A DNA stretch of 64,000 nt from Chelatococcus reniformis (GTDB lineage: Bacteria; Pseudomonadota; Alphaproteobacteria; Rhizobiales; Beijerinckiaceae), in the NCBI RefSeq assembly GCF_014640075.1, contig NZ_BMGG01000001.1:930001-994000 (forward strand), read 5' to 3'. Below the pieces are notes generated by a model that saw nothing but the letters and a program-made list of their open reading frames with translations, was not told where the DNA came from and searched no databases. Positions 38,846 through 49,300 of this stretch are shown piece after piece. Position 1 is the stretch's first letter. The number at the start of each line of letters is the position of its first letter. Position numbers and translations under genes: made by a program.

Positions 38846-39880
38846 ATGGTTGCGGTCAAGCCGGGCGATATCGCCGGCATCCTCGATCAGAAGCGGCTGA
38901 AGGCAGCGGTCGTGCTAGTCTACGGGCCCGACAGCGGACTCGTCGCCGAGCGCGCCCGCCGCATCGCCGAGAACGCCGTGGACAACCCCGGCGACCCGTT
39001 CCAGCTCGTGCGCCTCGATGGCGACGGTGTCGCGGCCGATCCCTTGAAGCTCGCGGACGAGGCCAACACCATCGGCCTGTTCGGCGGCCGCCGCGCCATC
39101 TGGATCAAGCCCTCCTCCCGCAGCCTGGTGGCGGCGCTGACGCCCGTGCTGGCGACGCGACCCGAGGATGCCGTCGTCGTCGTCGAGGCGGGCGACCTGG
39201 CCCGCAGCTCACCCGTACGGACCCTGTGCGAGCGCTCCCCCGCTGCCCTGGCCATACCCTGCTACGCCGATGGACCGCGCGAACTGGCAGGCCTCGTCGA
39301 CGCCACGATGCGTGACGCCGGGCTCCAGATCGACCGGGAGGCGAAGGAGCAACTGGTGGCGCTGCTGGGCGGAGACCGCCTGGCCAGCCGCAACGAGCTC
39401 GAGAAGCTGGTGCTCTATGCCCATGGCAGCACCCGGGTGACGGAGGACGATATCGCCGCTGCGGTGGGCGACGTGTCGACCATCGCTGCCGACGAACTGG
39501 TCGACGCGGTCTTTGCCGGCGACCTCCCGGCAGCCGACCAGGCCTATGCCAAGCTGCGCAGCGAGGGCATGGACCCGGGCGTCGTCGTCGGCTTCCTGCT
39601 GCGCCATGCCCTGGCGCTCGCTGCCAGCCGCATCGCCATCGACCGTGGCGGCACACCGGAAGGGGCGGTGGAGCGCATGCGCGTCCATTTCAAGCGGAAG
39701 GCCCGGGTCGAGCGGCACCTCAGGCTGTGGACCTCTCCGGCCTTGGCCAAGGTCGTCCAGGATTGCGGGAAAGCGGTGGGCCGCGCTCGCCGCATGCCGG
39801 CTCTAGGCGCGCCGACGGCCGAGACGACGATCTGGAGCATCGGGGCCGCGGCGCGGCGCGCTGCGGCTCGTCTACGCTGA
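38846..39880 (+). CDS. holA: DNA polymerase III delta subunit
   Basis: A 344-residue clamp-loader subunit that opens the beta sliding clamp. The family N-terminal region AAVVLVYGPDSGLVAERARR, a clamp-interacting helix region (NTIGLFGGRRAIWIK), and the C-terminal collar domain (ELEKLVLYAHGSTRVTEDDI) are visible. As in most delta subunits, the P-loop is degenerate. It follows lptE closely on the same strand and is convergent with parB (137-base gap). The identification is secure from content and operon order. Confidence 0.93.
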   Translation: MVAVKPGDIAGILDQKRLKAAVVLVYGPDSGLVAERARRIAENAVDNPGDPFQLVRLDGDGVAADPLKLADEANTIGLFGGRRAIWIKPSSRSLVAALTPVLATRPEDAVVVVEAGDLARSSPVRTLCERSPAALAIPCYADGPRELAGLVDATMRDAGLQIDREAKEQLVALLGGDRLASRNELEKLVLYAHGSTRVTEDDIAAAVGDVSTIAADELVDAVFAGDLPAADQAYAKLRSEGMDPGVVVGFLLRHALALAASRIAIDRGGTPEGAVERMRVHFKRKARVERHLRLWTSPALAKVVQDCGKAVGRARRMPALGAPTAETTIWSIGAAARRAAARLR

Positions 39881-40017
39881 GACTAAAGTAGCCGGCTTCG
39901 TATCGTCCAAGTGCCTGCGTATGCTGGCATACGCGCGAGACCTAGCGCCATCGGCGCCGGCGCCAACAGACAGTTTTTTTGCCGGCTCTCGATCGCCGTC
40001 GATCTGGCTCGCGGCCG

Positions 40018-40893
40018 CTATCCCCGCAGCCGCTGGCACAGCACATCGAGCTGCTCCAGGGAGGTATAGCGCAGCCGCAGCTCGCCGCGCTCGCCACGGT
40101 GATCGATGCGCACGGGAATGCCGAGCACGTCTTCCAGCGCCTTCTCCAGGGCTCGCGTATCGGCGTCCTTCTCGGGTCGCAGGCGTGCGACCGAGCTCTT
40201 CACCTCGTGCTCGGTCTCCTCCTGGGCAATGCGCTCCACGTCGCGTACGTTCAGGCCCTTGTCGATGATGCGCCGCGCCACGGCGTCCGGCTCGGCGACC
40301 GACAGCAAGGCCCGGGCATGGCCCGCGGACAGCGCTCCGTCGTTGACCAGCGACTTGATGCTGTCGGGCAGCTTGAGCAGCCGCAGCGTATTGGCCACGT
40401 GGCTGCGGCTCTTGCCGATGATCTGCGCCAGGTCACTCTGCGAATAGTTGAAATCACCGATGAGCTGATGGTAGCCGGCCGCCTCCTCAAGCGGGTTCAA
40501 ATCGGTGCGCTGCACGTTCTCGACGATGGCGAGCTCGAGCGCGGTGCGGTCGTCGGCCTCGATCACCACCACCGGCATGTCGTGCAGACCGGCACGCTGG
40601 GCCGCCCGCCACCGCCGTTCTCCGGCGACGATCTCGAACACGTCGGGCAGGTTCGGCATGTGCCGCACGACGATGGGCTGGATGATTCCACGCTCGCGGA
40701 TCGAGGCGGCCAGCTCGTCCAGGTCCTCTTCGATGAAGTGCCGGCGCGGGTTGCGCGGATTGGGTCTGATCAGCTCGATCGGGACGCGGCGCTGCGGCGC
40801 CCGCGACCGGTCAGTCGCCTGCATCTCGTCGCTCACGTCGCCGATGAGGGCAGCGAGCCCCCGGCCCAATCGGGGCCGCGTTTCGTCGGCCAT
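40018..40893 (-). CDS. parB: Chromosome partitioning protein ParB
   Basis: A 291-residue CTP-dependent clamp that loads at parS sites and spreads on DNA near the origin. The N terminus begins ETRPRLGRGLAALIG, a ParA-stimulating region. VPIELIRPNPRNPRRHF and EIVAGERRWRAAQRAG are ParB boxes I and II, the latter part of the CTP-binding pocket. A helix-turn-helix (YSQSDLAQIIGKSRSHVANT) contacts parS. GGGGAGAGG precedes ATG 40893. It is downstream of parA on the same strand but separated from it by 306 bases containing a mosaic repeat, whereas parAB usually abut. Confidence 0.96.
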   Translation of the reverse strand: MADETRPRLGRGLAALIGDVSDEMQATDRSRAPQRRVPIELIRPNPRNPRRHFIEEDLDELAASIRERGIIQPIVVRHMPNLPDVFEIVAGERRWRAAQRAGLHDMPVVVIEADDRTALELAIVENVQRTDLNPLEEAAGYHQLIGDFNYSQSDLAQIIGKSRSHVANTLRLLKLPDSIKSLVNDGALSAGHARALLSVAEPDAVARRIIDKGLNVRDVERIAQEETEHEVKSSVARLRPEKDADTRALEKALEDVLGIPVRIDHRGERGELRLRYTSLEQLDVLCQRLRG

Positions 40894-41060
40894 GATCCTC
40901 TCCCCGTGTTCTCTCTGCGGACCGACGGCCCGCGCTGGTCCGCGCCTTCTGCCCCCGCATGACGCGGAGCTGCGCACAGCCTGTGAAACTAGAGCGCATC
41001 CCGGCGATTGGGCGATTCCACCGGACCGCTAGGCGCTCAGGCGTCCGAAGACAAAGACTT

Positions 41061-41170
41061 AGAGCCTTTCCGCGTTTCTTCGAATCGCCAAAACGCTCTA
41101 TCTGCTTGATTTATCGCGTTTTCTTCACGCGAACCGGCGTCCACTTCGCTCGAAAACGCTCTAGAGCGGG
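41061..41170. repeat. RIME-like mosaic intergenic repeat, copy A (between parA and parB)
   Basis: An element of about 110 bases with three parts: AGAGC...CGTTTCTTCGAATCGCC...GCTCT, a linker, and CGCGTTTTCTTCACGCGAAC-CGGCGTCCACTTCGCTCGAAAA ending in GCTCTAGAGC. A second copy at 45955-46057 matches over nearly its full length. Elements with this GTTTTCTTCACGCGAACCGG core are widespread in intergenic DNA of Hyphomicrobiales. The flanking part of the gap (40984-41040) holds a further degenerate AGAGCGCATCCCGGCGATTGG piece. Confidence 0.8.
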
Positions 41171-41199
41171 ATGATGATTGAACCAAATATCGTCCCACG

Positions 41200-42018
41200 C
41201 TAGGCCGCCGGGCGGAGCTGCCGCTCCCGGGCGATGACCTCGGAGGCCAGCTTGAGATAGGCCTGCGACCCCGAGCATTTGAAGTCGTAGAGCAACGCCG
41301 GCTTGCCGTGCGACGGCGCTTCCGACACCCGCACATTGCGCGGAATCACGGTATCATAGACCTTGCTGCCCATATATTTGCGGACGTCGTCGACCACCTG
41401 GTTCGACAGATTGTTGCGCGGGTCGAACATGGTCAGGACGACACCGTGGATGGTCAGGCGCGGGTTGAGCGCCGCCTTGACCTGCTCCACCGTCTTCAGC
41501 AGCTGGCTGAGGCCTTCCAATGCAAAGAACTCGCACTGAAGCGGCACAAGCACCGAATCGGCGGCGGTCAGCGCATTGATGGTGAGCAGGTTGAAGGATG
41601 GCGGGCAATCCACGAGGATGTAGTCGAACGCCCGCTCCTCGCCGTCGCGGCAGAGACCCTCCACCGCCCGCCGCAGCCGGTGGGCCCGGTCCTTTTCGCT
41701 CGCGATCTCCAGTTCGACGCCCAGCAGATCGAGGGTGGAGGGGGCGACGGACAGGTTGGGCACGGCCGTTTCGAGCGCGCAGTCCACCAGTCGGCACTCG
41801 CCGATCAGCACGTCGTAGGTCGACAGCCGCCGGCTCTTGCGATCGATGCCGAGGCCCGTCGAGGCGTTGCCTTGCGGGTCGAGATCGACGATCAACGCGC
41901 GCTCGCCGATGGCAGCGAGCGCGGTGCCGAGATTGATGGCGGTGGTCGTCTTGCCGACGCCGCCCTTCTGGTTAGCCAGCGCCAGCACGCGCGGCAACGA
42001 GGTGGCAGAGATGGACAT
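41200..42018 (-). CDS. parA: Chromosome partitioning ATPase ParA
   Basis: A 272-residue deviant-Walker ATPase that moves ParB-parS complexes. The deviant Walker A is LANQKGGVGKTTTAINLGTA, the A' motif is ALIVDLDPQGNASTGLG, and Walker B is FDYILVDCPPSFNLLTI. It is a chromosomal type: no N-terminal HTH, and linked to rsmG, mnmG and mnmE. GGAGGG stands upstream of ATG 42018. It follows rsmG after two bases and precedes parB, from which it is split by copy A of the mosaic repeat. Separate regulation of the two proteins is therefore possible. Confidence 0.96.
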   Translation of the reverse strand: MSISATSLPRVLALANQKGGVGKTTTAINLGTALAAIGERALIVDLDPQGNASTGLGIDRKSRRLSTYDVLIGECRLVDCALETAVPNLSVAPSTLDLLGVELEIASEKDRAHRLRRAVEGLCRDGEERAFDYILVDCPPSFNLLTINALTAADSVLVPLQCEFFALEGLSQLLKTVEQVKAALNPRLTIHGVVLTMFDPRNNLSNQVVDDVRKYMGSKVYDTVIPRNVRVSEAPSHGKPALLYDFKCSGSQAYLKLASEVIARERQLRPAA

Positions 42019-42020
42019 CT

Positions 42021-42674
42021 TTAAGAGCCCTCCAGGCCCCGGACGAACACGATGCGGCCTGCTGAATCCGTCAAGCTTTGGACCAAGGTTGCGTCGATTT
42101 TCCAAGATCTAGTGGCCTGCGTCAACTCAGACTCTACATCTTGACCCTTAGGAAACAGCGCAACCGTGCCGGTTCTCAACAAGTCTTTGGTCCAGCCGAG
42201 CAAGACGTCAAGCGGGGCGACAGCGCGCGCCGTGACGACATCGGTTTGGCCCGCGAAGCGTATGACGCAGTCCTCGATGCGGGCCTCGTGGATTGTAGCA
42301 GACGCGCCCGTGATTCGCGCGGCATGTCGAAGGAAAGCACATTTGCGACCATTCGACTCGACGAGATGGATATGGCCGCCGCTGTCGGCGAGCAGGATTC
42401 CCAGCACGAGGCCGGGGAAGCCGCCGCCGGAGCCCAGGTCGAGCCAATGCCGGGCGCCCGGGACGATGTCGAGCAACTGAGCCGAGTCGATGATGTGGCG
42501 CGTCCAGACGCGGTTGAGGGTATCCGGTCCGACCAGATTTTTGACCGCTTGCCAGCGCCGCAACTCGCTCTCCAGGAGGGCGAAGCGCTCTTCTGTTTCA
42601 CGTGAAACCGGGCGGAGGGCCAACGCCCGCTCGCGGTCGCCGAACGGATCCGCCCCCGAGCGATCCCGCTTCAC
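42021..42674 (-). CDS. rsmG: 16S rRNA (guanine527-N7)-methyltransferase RsmG
   Basis: A 217-residue SAM-dependent methyltransferase that makes m7G527 in 16S rRNA. The SAM-binding motif is [20 protein letters not shown], followed by [15 protein letters not shown]. The N-terminal helix carries [16 protein letters not shown], and its Val-Ser-Arg-Glu-Thr codons are formed by a parS site (42594-42609). Its start overlaps the mnmG stop by four bases. The order mnmE-mnmG-rsmG-parA-parB is the conserved origin-proximal block. Confidence 0.95.
   Translation of the reverse strand: MKRDRSGADPFGDRERALALRPVSRETEERFALLESELRRWQAVKNLVGPDTLNRVWTRHIIDSAQLLDIVPGARHWLDLGSGGGFPGLVLGILLADSGGHIHLVESNGRKCAFLRHAARITGASATIHEARIEDCVIRFAGQTDVVTARAVAPLDVLLGWTKDLLRTGTVALFPKGQDVESELTQATRSWKIDATLVQSLTDSAGRIVFVRGLEGS
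42594..42609. promoter_or_regulatory. parS: parS site 1, inside rsmG
   Basis: TGTTTCACGTGAAACC matches the near-universal parS 16-mer TGTTTCACGTGAAACA at 15 of 16 positions. It lies within the rsmG coding sequence and encodes part of VSRETE. ParB is expected to load here. Confidence 0.92.
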
Positions 42675-44548
42675 GCAGCTGGCTCGACTGAGCGGTCGCG
42701 CCGCGCCAGCGCGGCGAGCAAGGTGAGGGCGGCCGGCGTCATCCCCTCTATGCGCGACGCCTGGCCGAGCGTGGCGGGTCGCGTCGCCTCGAGCTTCACC
42801 CGCAGTTCTGCGGACAGGCCGGGCAAGTTGAAATCCAATCCAGCAGGCAACGCCACGCTTTCACTGCGCCGGAACGCCTCGACGTCCGACGCCTGCCGAT
42901 CGAGATAGACGGCGTAGATGGCATCGGTCTCTAGCCGTTCACGCAGATGCCCGGGGATGCTTGCCAGCGCGGGCCAGATGCTGCCCAGCCGCTCGATCGT
43001 GATGCTTGGGTAGGATAGCAGCTGAAGCGCCGACCGCCGCACCCCGTCCTGGTTGACCGTCAGCTGATGACGCCCGGCCTCCGATGGCGTGAGACTGAGC
43101 GCGCGCAGTTGAGCGCGCGCGTGTTCCAGCGCGTTCGCCTTGGCAACGAATGCGTCCCGTCGTGCCCTGCCGACGCAACCGAGCTGGATGCCCTTCGGTG
43201 TGAGCCGCTCGTCCGCATTGTCGGCGCGGAGTGACAGCCGATACTCCGCGCGTGAGGTGAACATGCGGTAGGGCTCCGTCACGCCCTGGGTCACAAGATC
43301 GTCGATGAGCACACCCAGATACGACTCGGTCCGATCGAAGACCACCGGCTGCGCGTCGCCCGCGACGCGAGCTGCGTTGAGCCCGGCGACGATCCCCTGC
43401 GCCGCCGCCTCCTCATAACCGGTCGTGCCGTTGATCTGCCCAGCCAGGAACAGGCCCCGGACCGTGCGCACCTGCAACGTCGGATCGAGCGCACGGGGGT
43501 CGACGAAGTCGTATTCGACGGCGTAGCCGGGACGCAGCATCTGCGCCCTTTCCAGCCCGGGAATGGTGGCCAGAAAGGCGCGCTGGACGTCCTCGGGAAG
43601 CGACGTCGAGATGCCGTTGGGGTAGACGGTTGGGTCATCCAGGCCTTCGGGCTCCAGGAAGATCTGATGACTGGCCCGATCGGCGAAGCGCACGACCTTG
43701 TCTTCGATCGAGGGACAGTAGCGCGGGCCACGTCCCGAAATCTCACCGGAGTACATGGGGGCCCGATGCAAATTGGCGCGGATGAGGTCGTGGCCAGCCG
43801 CCGTCGTCCGCGTCACACCACAAGCGACCTGCGGATTGGTGATCCGCTCGGTCATTGCCGAGAACGGTTCGGGCGGGTCATCCCCTTCTTGCCGATCGAG
43901 GCTCGCCCAGTCGATGCTCCCACCGTCGAGGCGCGGCGGGGTCCCGGTCTTAAGACGTCCCATCGGCAGGCTCAGCCCGCCAATCGAACGGGCTAGCCGC
44001 AGGGCTGGCGGTTCTCCCGTGCGCCCGGCGGGCACCTTGACCTCGCCGACATGGGTGAGGCCGTTAAGGAACGTGCCGGTCGTGATGACAAGCGTTGCGC
44101 AGCCGAATCGGTCGCCGTTGCCCAACAGCAGGCCGGTCACCCGGCCATCGACGACGTCGATCTCTGCCGCCTCCGCCTCGACAATCCACAAGTTCGGCTG
44201 CTGAGCCAACAGATCCTGCACGGCGGCGGCGTAGAGCTTGCGATCGGCCTGGGCCCGCGGACCACGCACGGCGGGACCCTTGCGACGGTTCAGCAGGCGG
44301 AACTGGATGCCGCCCCGATCCGCTGCAAGAGCCATCAGACCATCGAGAGCATCGATTTCGCGCACAAGGTGACCCTTGCCGAGGCCGCCGATTGCCGGAT
44401 TGCATGACATGGCTCCGATGGTCGCGGCGCGCTGCGTCACCAGCGCGACGCGCGCCCCAAGCCGAGCCGCGGCCGCAGCAGCCTCCGTCCCCGCGTGGCC
44501 ACCACCGATCACGATCACATCGAAGTTGGCAGGTTTCACGTGAAACAT
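42671..44548 (-). CDS. mnmG: tRNA uridine-5-carboxymethylaminomethyl modification enzyme MnmG
   Basis: A 625-residue FAD protein that, with MnmE, places cmnm5 on U34 of certain tRNAs. The FAD-binding motif is [20 protein letters not shown]. The second signature, [20 protein letters not shown], and the C-terminal helical domain ([15 protein letters not shown]), which binds MnmE, are present. The start ATG 44548 begins [10 protein letters not shown], and its first codons are a parS site (44532-44547). The frame is open well upstream, but that part overlaps mnmE and has no protein logic. The stop overlaps rsmG. Confidence 0.96.
   Translation of the reverse strand: MFHVKPANFDVIVIGGGHAGTEAAAAAARLGARVALVTQRAATIGAMSCNPAIGGLGKGHLVREIDALDGLMALAADRGGIQFRLLNRRKGPAVRGPRAQADRKLYAAAVQDLLAQQPNLWIVEAEAAEIDVVDGRVTGLLLGNGDRFGCATLVITTGTFLNGLTHVGEVKVPAGRTGEPPALRLARSIGGLSLPMGRLKTGTPPRLDGGSIDWASLDRQEGDDPPEPFSAMTERITNPQVACGVTRTTAAGHDLIRANLHRAPMYSGEISGRGPRYCPSIEDKVVRFADRASHQIFLEPEGLDDPTVYPNGISTSLPEDVQRAFLATIPGLERAQMLRPGYAVEYDFVDPRALDPTLQVRTVRGLFLAGQINGTTGYEEAAAQGIVAGLNAARVAGDAQPVVFDRTESYLGVLIDDLVTQGVTEPYRMFTSRAEYRLSLRADNADERLTPKGIQLGCVGRARRDAFVAKANALEHARAQLRALSLTPSEAGRHQLTVNQDGVRRSALQLLSYPSITIERLGSIWPALASIPGHLRERLETDAIYAVYLDRQASDVEAFRRSESVALPAGLDFNLPGLSAELRVKLEATRPATLGQASRIEGMTPAALTLLAALARRDRSVEPAA
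44532..44547. promoter_or_regulatory. parS: parS site 2, at the mnmG start
   Basis: GGTTTCACGTGAAACA, 15 of 16 to the parS consensus. It covers codons 1-6 of mnmG, with the start codon ending one base beyond it, so ParB bound here could also affect mnmG translation or transcription. Confidence 0.92.
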
Positions 44549-44556
44549 GTTGTCCG

Positions 44557-45912
44557 CTATTTTCCGATACAGAAGGAGGAAAAGATCCGATCGAGAACCT
44601 CCTCCGCTCCCACATGACCTGTGATACGTCCCAGGGCCTGCACCGCATCGCGCAGGTCCTGGGCCAACAGCTCCGGATACTCGCGAGCGGCCTTCACGCG
44701 CCCCTCGCACACCCGAAGCAATGCGGCCCGGCAATCCTCAAGCGCCCGTCGGTGCCGGTCCCGCGTGATCAAAGCCGGCTCGGCCCCGACCAGCGCCCGT
44801 AGCTGTTGTTCGATCTCTCCGAGCAAGTCGGTCACCCCGGCGCCGGTCAAGGCCGATACCGAGATCTCCCCGAGTGAGGGCGAGGCTGAGACCAGATCGC
44901 TCTTGGTTCGCACCTTAAGCGCACCCGAGGGCGAGTCCGCGCTTGCCTCCCCGGCAGCTGCCAGCCATAGCACGAGATCCGCCTCGCTCATACGAGCGGC
45001 CGCTCGGCGGATCCCCTCGCGTTCGATTGGCTCGTGGGAATCCCGCACGCCAGCCGTATCGATCAGCGTGATCGGTAGACCGCCCAGATCGCACCGCACC
45101 TCGAGCACATCACGCGTTGTCCCGGGAAAGGGAGAGACAATGGCGACGTCGCGGCCCGCCAAGTGATTGAGCAGCGTGGATTTGCCCGCATTGGGTGGGC
45201 CAGCGATGACGACCGTAAAGCCGTCGCGGAGCCGCTCGCCGATGCGATTGTCGTTCAAGGTCGACTCGATCTGGATCCGAATCGAAATCGCCTCGGCCAG
45301 CGCCGGCCCGAGGAGATCATCGCCCACGTCGCCCTCGTCGGAGAAATCCAGATCCGCTTCGACCAGGGCCAGCGCTCCGAGCAGCCGCTCGCGCCAATCG
45401 CCAATCCGCCGGCCGAGCTCACCGCCGAGCTGCCGAACTGCCTGCCGCCGCTGGCTTTCCGTCTCGGCTTCCACGAGATCGGCAATCGCCTCGGCCTCGG
45501 TCAGGTCGAGCTTGCCGGCGAGGACGGCGCGGCGCGTAAATTCCCCCGGCTCTGCCAACCGGATGCCCGATAGCGACGTCAGCGCCGCCATCACGGCCGC
45601 GCTGACGCCCGTGCCGCCGTGCAGATGCAGTTCGGCCAAGTCCTCGCCGGTAGCGCTGGCCGGGCACGGGAAGAGTACCACCAGCGCCGTGTCGAGCACG
45701 TTACCCTGGCCATCCCGCAAGCGGCGCAGGCTCATCTGACGGGGATGCGGAAGCGCGCCCGCTAACGTTTCGAGAGCGAATCGAGTCCGCGTACCCGAAA
45801 TCCGGACCACCGCCAGGGCCGCCCGTCCCGGGGCCGTGGCCAGCGCGCAGATCGTATCCCCGCCGTGGGCTACAGTGTGTTTCACGTGAATCACCGCCGC
45901 GGAGAAGTACAT
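44557..45912 (-). CDS. mnmE: tRNA modification GTPase MnmE
   Basis: A 451-residue GTPase, partner of MnmG. The N-terminal tetrahydrofolate-binding domain starts [20 protein letters not shown]. The G domain has G1 [17 protein letters not shown]2 PGTTRD and G3 DTAGVRDS. The C-terminal cysteine motif is FCIGK at the very end, as the family requires. ATG 45912 with CAGGCAC upstream is used. A start at the internal GTG giving [10 protein letters not shown] is also possible and would place the parS-like site 45878-45893 over the start. mnmG follows eight bases after the stop. Confidence 0.94.
   Translation of the reverse strand: MYFSAAVIHVKHTVAHGGDTICALATAPGRAALAVVRISGTRTRFALETLAGALPHPRQMSLRRLRDGQGNVLDTALVVLFPCPASATGEDLAELHLHGGTGVSAAVMAALTSLSGIRLAEPGEFTRRAVLAGKLDLTEAEAIADLVEAETESQRRQAVRQLGGELGRRIGDWRERLLGALALVEADLDFSDEGDVGDDLLGPALAEAISIRIQIESTLNDNRIGERLRDGFTVVIAGPPNAGKSTLLNHLAGRDVAIVSPFPGTTRDVLEVRCDLGGLPITLIDTAGVRDSHEPIEREGIRRAAARMSEADLVLWLAAAGEASADSPSGALKVRTKSDLVSASPSLGEISVSALTGAGVTDLLGEIEQQLRALVGAEPALITRDRHRRALEDCRAALLRVCEGRVKAAREYPELLAQDLRDAVQALGRITGHVGAEEVLDRIFSSFCIGK
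45878..45893. promoter_or_regulatory. parS: parS-like site 3, in the mnmE 5' end
   Basis: TGTTTCACGTGAATCA, 15 of 16 to the parS consensus, with the mismatch in one outer arm and the TTCACGTGAA core intact. It lies in the first codons of mnmE. Confidence 0.8.
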
Positions 45913-45954
45913 GTGCCTGACGCCAACGTGGCCGGCCGAAGCGACAGCAGGGAG

Positions 45955-46057
45955 TCTAGAGCATTTCCGCGTTTCTTCGAATCGCCGAAATGCTCTTCTG
46001 TTTGTTTTGTCGCGTTTTCTTCACGCGAACCGGCGTCCACTTCGCTCGAAAACACCT
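45955..46057. repeat. RIME-like mosaic intergenic repeat, copy B (between mnmE and rho)
   Basis: A copy of the element at 41061-41170 in the same orientation: GAGCATTTCCGCGTTTCTTCGAATCGCCGAAATGCTC forms a hairpin, then a T-rich linker, then the CGCGTTTTCTTCACGCGAAC...CACTTCGCTCGAAAAC part. The rest of the 365-base gap between mnmE and rho holds no supported gene. Confidence 0.8.
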
Positions 46058-46277
46058 AGCCCCCAAGGGAAGGAATCGACCAGCCGCCCAATGCGACCAC
46101 GCCCGCTCAATGCGGCATCCTGCGGACAGGCAAGTTTGCGCATCGGCGCTGGCAACCGGCGGCCCCGGTAGGCTCGCCCGAACGCTCAAGGCCGGGCCGC
46201 CTGCGCATCTTACGCGAACGGCTACGCCACAGGGTGCGCGCGTCCGGTTTCCCGCTTTGTCGAGCGCCGTCTCTCGC

Positions 46278-47543
<1,266 letters not shown>

Positions 47544-47743
47544 GGGGGATGACTCTCGCGGATGGGCCGCGTCGGGGCCCGAGCGCGGCGAATATGTGAT
47601 GGGTAAATCGTGGAATCAGCGCGCGAGCGCGACCACAGTCGGCGTTACGAAAATGAAGCGGATGGGCCGCTTACGCCGACTCGTCTGGGGAAAGACCCGT
47701 TCTCGATACCTCGTTTTGCCCGGCCGCTCAAGCCAAAACCGCG

Positions 47744-48166
47744 TCAAAACGGCTTGAGGACCACCAGGAGCACGATGAGGATCATTAGGACGGTCGGTAC
47801 CTCGTTGACGAATTTATAGAATCGAGCGCTTCGCCGATTCTCGTCGGCGGCGAAGGCGCGCACGGTGCGCGCCAGGAATCCGTGCACGGCGAACATTGCC
47901 AGCACCAGCGTCAGTTTGGCGTGCATCCAGCCGAACCGCCACCATTCCCCGTGAAACAGCACGACGAGGCCGAACACCAGCGCCGCGATCGACGCCGGGG
48001 TGATGATCGCGCGCAGCAGGCGGCGCTCCATCACCTTGAAGGTCTCCGACGCCTCCGAGCCCGGCGCCGCGCCGGCGTGATAAACGAACAGACGCGGCAG
48101 ATAGAGCATGCCCGCCATCCAGGCGATCACCGCGATCACGTGCAGCGCCTTGAACCAGTCGTACAT
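47744..48166 (-). CDS. hemJ: Protoporphyrinogen IX oxidase HemJ
   Basis: A 140-residue membrane protein with four spans. Conserved features of HemJ: YDWFKALHVIAVIAWMAGML near the N terminus with the essential histidine, YLPRLFVYHAGA, and the C-terminal KFVNEVPTVLMILIV. It oxidises protoporphyrinogen IX to protoporphyrin IX, replacing HemG or HemY in many alphaproteobacteria. ATG 48166 with AAGGACGG upstream is used, which gives the family length; the frame is open for 15 more residues. It follows hemE, another heme gene, 90 bases away on the same strand. Confidence 0.94.
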   Translation of the reverse strand: MYDWFKALHVIAVIAWMAGMLYLPRLFVYHAGAAPGSEASETFKVMERRLLRAIITPASIAALVFGLVVLFHGEWWRFGWMHAKLTLVLAMFAVHGFLARTVRAFAADENRRSARFYKFVNEVPTVLMILIVLLVVLKPF

Positions 48167-48256
48167 GGCTGATCCGTCCTTTCCCGAGGCGTTTGAGCGT
48201 GGGGGATGCAAACGGCCGGGCCTTAGCCTGGCTCCATCGCCCGGCGGCGCAGCCGG

Positions 48257-49300
48257 TCAGCCGTTCCCGGGCGCCCGTACCCGCGCGACCAGGCGCTCCA
48301 CATGGGCGAGCGGGGTTTCCGGCAGGATGCCGTGACCGAGGTTGAAGATATGCGGGCCCTCGCCGAAGGCGCCGCGGATACGCGCGACGGCGGCATCGAG
48401 GGCATCCCCGCCGGCGATCAAGGCCAGCGGATCGAGATTGCCTTGCACCGTCCGCCGCGGCTGCAACGTCTCGGCCGCCCAGGCCGGATCGATCGACCAG
48501 TCGAGGCCGATGGCGTCGATGCCATCAGCGGCCGCGAACTGCGTCAGCCGGTCGCCGACGCCGCGGGCGAAGACGATGACGCGGGCCCTTGGCCGCTCGT
48601 GCTTCACGTGCCGCACCAATCGCATGATCGGCTCGAACGACCAGCGCTCGAACAGGGCCGGCGGCAGGGCGCCGCCGAAGCTCTCGAAGATCTGCACGGC
48701 GTCGACCCCCGCGTCGATCTGTCCGACGAGATAGCGGGCCGACGCCTCGATCACCCGGTCGATCATCGCCTGCAGGAAATCCGCGTCGCGATACGCGGTC
48801 AGCCGGATCGGCGCCTGGTCGGGCGTGCCCTTGCCGGCGATCATATAGCTCGCCACCGTCCAGGGCGCCCCGCAGAAGCCGATGACGGCCGTCTCCGGTC
48901 CCAGGCTACCACGCACCCGCGCGGCGGTCTCCAGCACCGCGTCCAGCCGGCTGGGATCGCCCGTGAGCGAGGCGAGGGCGGCCGGGTCGGTGACCGCATC
49001 GAGTCGCGGTCCCTCGCCCTCGACGAAACGGACACGCTGGCCGAGCGCGTCGGGGATGACGAGGATGTCCGAAAACAGAATGGCCGCATCGAAGCCGAAG
49101 CGCCGGATCGGCTGCAAGGTCGCCTCGGCGGCGAGCGCGGGCGTGTAGCAGAACTCGAGAAAGCCGCCGGCCTTGGCCCGAAGCTCGCGGTACTCCGGCA
49201 GGTAGCGCCCGGCTTGCCGCATCAGCCACAGCGGCGGTATCGCGCTCCGTTCGCCGCGGAGCGCCCGCATGAACGGTGACGTCTCGTCGACGTTAGCCAC
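48257..49300 (-). CDS. hemE: Uroporphyrinogen decarboxylase
   Basis: A 347-residue TIM-barrel enzyme converting uroporphyrinogen III to coproporphyrinogen III. The signature IPPLWLMRQAGRYLPEYREL is near the N terminus, with AILFSDILVIPDALGQRVRF and the C-terminal NLGHGILPETPLAHVERLV. The start is a GTG at 49300 with AGGAGAAGGG upstream. In Caulobacter and other alphaproteobacteria hemE borders the chromosome origin, and here the 393-base gap at its 5' side has matching features. Its promoter is expected there. Confidence 0.96.
   Translation of the reverse strand: MANVDETSPFMRALRGERSAIPPLWLMRQAGRYLPEYRELRAKAGGFLEFCYTPALAAEATLQPIRRFGFDAAILFSDILVIPDALGQRVRFVEGEGPRLDAVTDPAALASLTGDPSRLDAVLETAARVRGSLGPETAVIGFCGAPWTVASYMIAGKGTPDQAPIRLTAYRDADFLQAMIDRVIEASARYLVGQIDAGVDAVQIFESFGGALPPALFERWSFEPIMRLVRHVKHERPRARVIVFARGVGDRLTQFAAADGIDAIGLDWSIDPAWAAETLQPRRTVQGNLDPLALIAGGDALDAAVARIRGAFGEGPHIFNLGHGILPETPLAHVERLVARVRAPGNG

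Noticed and set aside
48595-48615. TTCACGTG within hemE as a further parS
   Set aside because: The sequence GCTTCACGTGCCGC matches only half of the 16-mer; the right arm is lost.
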